From Limnohabitans sp. (lineage in GTDB: Bacteria > Pseudomonadota > Gammaproteobacteria > Burkholderiales > Burkholderiaceae_C): DNA of 64,000 bases. The translations under genes were made by a program, and so were the position numbers. Below are positions 62,769 through 64,000 of this stretch, one piece after another. The DNA lies in assembly GCA_030158125.1 (NCBI GenBank), contig JAOATL010000010.1, positions 62,001 to 126,000 on the forward strand, read 5' to 3'. Every line of letters starts with the position of its first letter. Position 1 is the stretch's first letter. The notes under the pieces are model-generated. The model was not told where the DNA came from and searched no databases. It worked only from the letters and a program-made list of their open reading frames with translations.

Positions 62769-63317
62769 TTACTCGGCCGCACGACCTTGCGCATCGCGCT
62801 CTTCCCAAGTCATGAACTTGGGCTCAATGCCCTGTGTGCGCAGCCAATCGCCCAGCGCGTAGCCCGTGCCTGCAGGCCAGCAAACCAACTCATCAAAATT
62901 AAACATCTTATATTCCACCAACTCGGGGGACAGTTGTACCGTACCCGACGCCACCGCATGGTACGCAATGATGACTTGGTTCATGCGTTGGAAGTCATAG
63001 ACACCGATGAGTTTCAAGGCACTCACCTGCAGATTGGTTTCCTCTGCAATTTCTCGGGCAATGCCTTCTTCAGGTGTTTCACCAGCCTCCATAAAACCCG
63101 TGATCAGTGCAAATTTCCGCCCTGACCAAGCGGCATTGCGGGCCAACAAAACTTGATTGCCGACTTGCACAATTCCGGCCAACACTGGCGTGGGATTGTT
63201 CCAATGGGTAAAGTCACATTGGGTGCAACGCAAGCGCAGTTTTTCCCCACCATCCTCCATTTGTGGCACCCAAGCCAAAGGAGCGCCACAACAGGGGCAA
63301 AAGCGATATTCGGTCAT
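62769..63317 (-). CDS. NUDIX hydrolase with N-terminal zinc ribbon
   Basis: 182 residues: a CPCC / CTQC zinc ribbon (about 7-35) and a NUDIX box GFMEAGETPEEGIAREIAEE, with N instead of G near its end. This resembles NudC-like NADH pyrophosphatases but is shorter and lacks the longer N-terminal domain. The start overlaps the cysM stop by four bases. Substrate unknown. Confidence 0.87.
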   Translation of the reverse strand: MTEYRFCPCCGAPLAWVPQMEDGGEKLRLRCTQCDFTHWNNPTPVLAGIVQVGNQVLLARNAAWSGRKFALITGFMEAGETPEEGIAREIAEETNLQVSALKLIGVYDFQRMNQVIIAYHAVASGTVQLSPELVEYKMFNFDELVCWPAGTGYALGDWLRTQGIEPKFMTWEERDAQGRAAE

Positions 63318-64000
63318 GCTGGGAAGACGCCAGTGGAAAGGTAGCGATCACCGCGATCGCAGACAATGAAAACGATGGTGGCATTGGATTCGCGTGCAGC
63401 GATTTGCTGGGCGACCCAACATGCGCCCGCGGTTGAGATGCCGGCAAACAAGCCTTCTTCCCGTGCCAATTGACGGCATGTGTCTTCTGCATCGTCCTGA
63501 CTCACATAAATCAGCTCGTCCACATTGGCAGGGTTGTATATTTTGGGCAGGTACTCTTCAGGCCATTTGCGAATGCCTGGAATGCGGGAGCCTTCGCTAG
63601 GCTGGGCGCCCACAATTTGAACCTTGGGATTCTTCTCTTTCAAAAACTGCGACACACCTGTGATGGTGCCAGTGGTCCCCATGGCACTCACAAAATGAGT
63701 GACCCGACCTTCGGTTTGCGCCCAAATTTCGGGACCCGTGGTTTCGTAATGAATGCGGGGATTGTCGGGATTGGAAAACTGATCGAGGATACGTCCCTTG
63801 CCTTGTGCCGCCATGTTGTCGGCCAAATCGCGGGCGTACTCCATGCCGCCACTCTTAGGGGTCAGGATCAGTTCGGCACCAAACGCCTTCATCGTTTGCG
63901 CACGCTCAATCGACAAGTCTTCGGGCATGATCAAAATCATGCGATAACCCTTGATGGCGGCGGCCATGGCCAGCGCTATACCGGTGTTGCCCGAAGTGGC
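63314..64000 (-). CDS. cysM: Cysteine synthase B, 5' end cut by window edge
   Basis: PLP-dependent synthesis of cysteine from O-acetylserine and sulfide or thiosulfate. The last 228 residues are in the window and start within TSGNTGIALAMAAAIKGY, the loop that binds substrate and PLP. Also seen are GTTGTITGVSQFLK and the C-terminal part AGISTAGACW. The PLP-binding Lys lies in the missing N-terminal part. CysM rather than CysK is suggested by MGTTGTITG and the EYLPKIYNP segment, which fits the CysM type; this assignment is moderate. Confidence 0.9.
   Translation of the reverse strand, partial: ATSGNTGIALAMAAAIKGYRMILIMPEDLSIERAQTMKAFGAELILTPKSGGMEYARDLADNMAAQGKGRILDQFSNPDNPRIHYETTGPEIWAQTEGRVTHFVSAMGTTGTITGVSQFLKEKNPKVQIVGAQPSEGSRIPGIRKWPEEYLPKIYNPANVDELIYVSQDDAEDTCRQLAREEGLFAGISTAGACWVAQQIAARESNATIVFIVCDRGDRYLSTGVFPA

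Overview
The window is a stretch of bacterial chromosome made almost entirely of housekeeping genes. Gene content and order (sdhA-sdhB-sdhE-gltA-leuC-leuD-leuB-asd-fimV-truA-trpF-trpB-trpA-accD; nagZ-acpS-pdxJ-recO-era-rnc-lepB-lepA-mucD; yceD-rpmF-plsX-fabH-fabD-fabG-acpP-fabF; hemC-hemD-hemX-hemY opposite ppc) point to a betaproteobacterium of the Burkholderiales, most likely a Comamonadaceae member of the Limnohabitans / Rhodoferax / Polaromonas kind. This placement is an inference from gene order and protein sequence, not from a search. I see no rRNA or tRNA gene, CRISPR array, insertion sequence, prophage or integrase.

Layout. 1-14542 (+): end of the succinate dehydrogenase operon, citrate synthase, leucine synthesis, aspartate-semialdehyde dehydrogenase, a short FimV-like protein, TruA, then trpFBA and accD. 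14583-16800: divergent yggT and lysS. 16834-24571 (-): a small membrane protein, then nagZ-acpS-pdxJ-recO-era-rnc-lepB-lepA. 24572-25025: a 450-base gap with a strong terminator and an inverted repeat of DnaA-box-like sequences. 25026-33241 (-): mucD protease, a YgfX-like membrane protein and the fatty-acid/phospholipid cluster. 33267-34669 (+): maf and a coupled methylase. 34692-37794 (-): sppA, a Rieske protein, a phosphoglycolate-phosphatase-like HAD protein and rluC. 37786-41247 (+): a leader of about 530 bases and rne. 41291-45374 (-): hemY-hemX-hemD-hemC. 45451-53680 (+): ppc, argH, a hemerythrin, an alpha-hydroxy-acid dehydrogenase, dinB and a dienoyl-CoA-isomerase-like protein. 53686-55794 (-): queF, yaaA, a rubrerythrin. 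55934-57847 (+): an FAD monooxygenase and a DUF2783 protein. 57876-58456 (-): a BrnT/BrnA toxin-antitoxin pair. 58579-62450 (+): valS and galU. 62502-64000 (-): tusA-like, a NUDIX hydrolase and the end of cysM.

How the genes work together. The left part feeds carbon through the TCA cycle (Sdh, GltA, with Ppc further right as the anaplerotic enzyme) into leucine, tryptophan, lysine/threonine and arginine synthesis. The middle part makes lipids (Acc, Fab, PlsX) and couples them to ribosome and membrane-protein biogenesis (Era, Rnc, LepA, LepB). RNase E with a long structured leader and its divergent neighbour RluC handle RNA. Fifteen gene pairs share a four-base stop/start overlap, so translational coupling is widespread.

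Most notable departures from the expected: rpoE-rseA-rseB are absent from their usual place between fabF and mucD; the FimV-like protein lacks its usual large cytoplasmic part; no DUF4845 gene lies between lepB and rnc; the lepA-mucD gap is oriC-like in composition; and a BrnTA module sits directly upstream of valS. I did not find a clear novel multi-gene system such as an unknown defence island or biosynthetic cluster.
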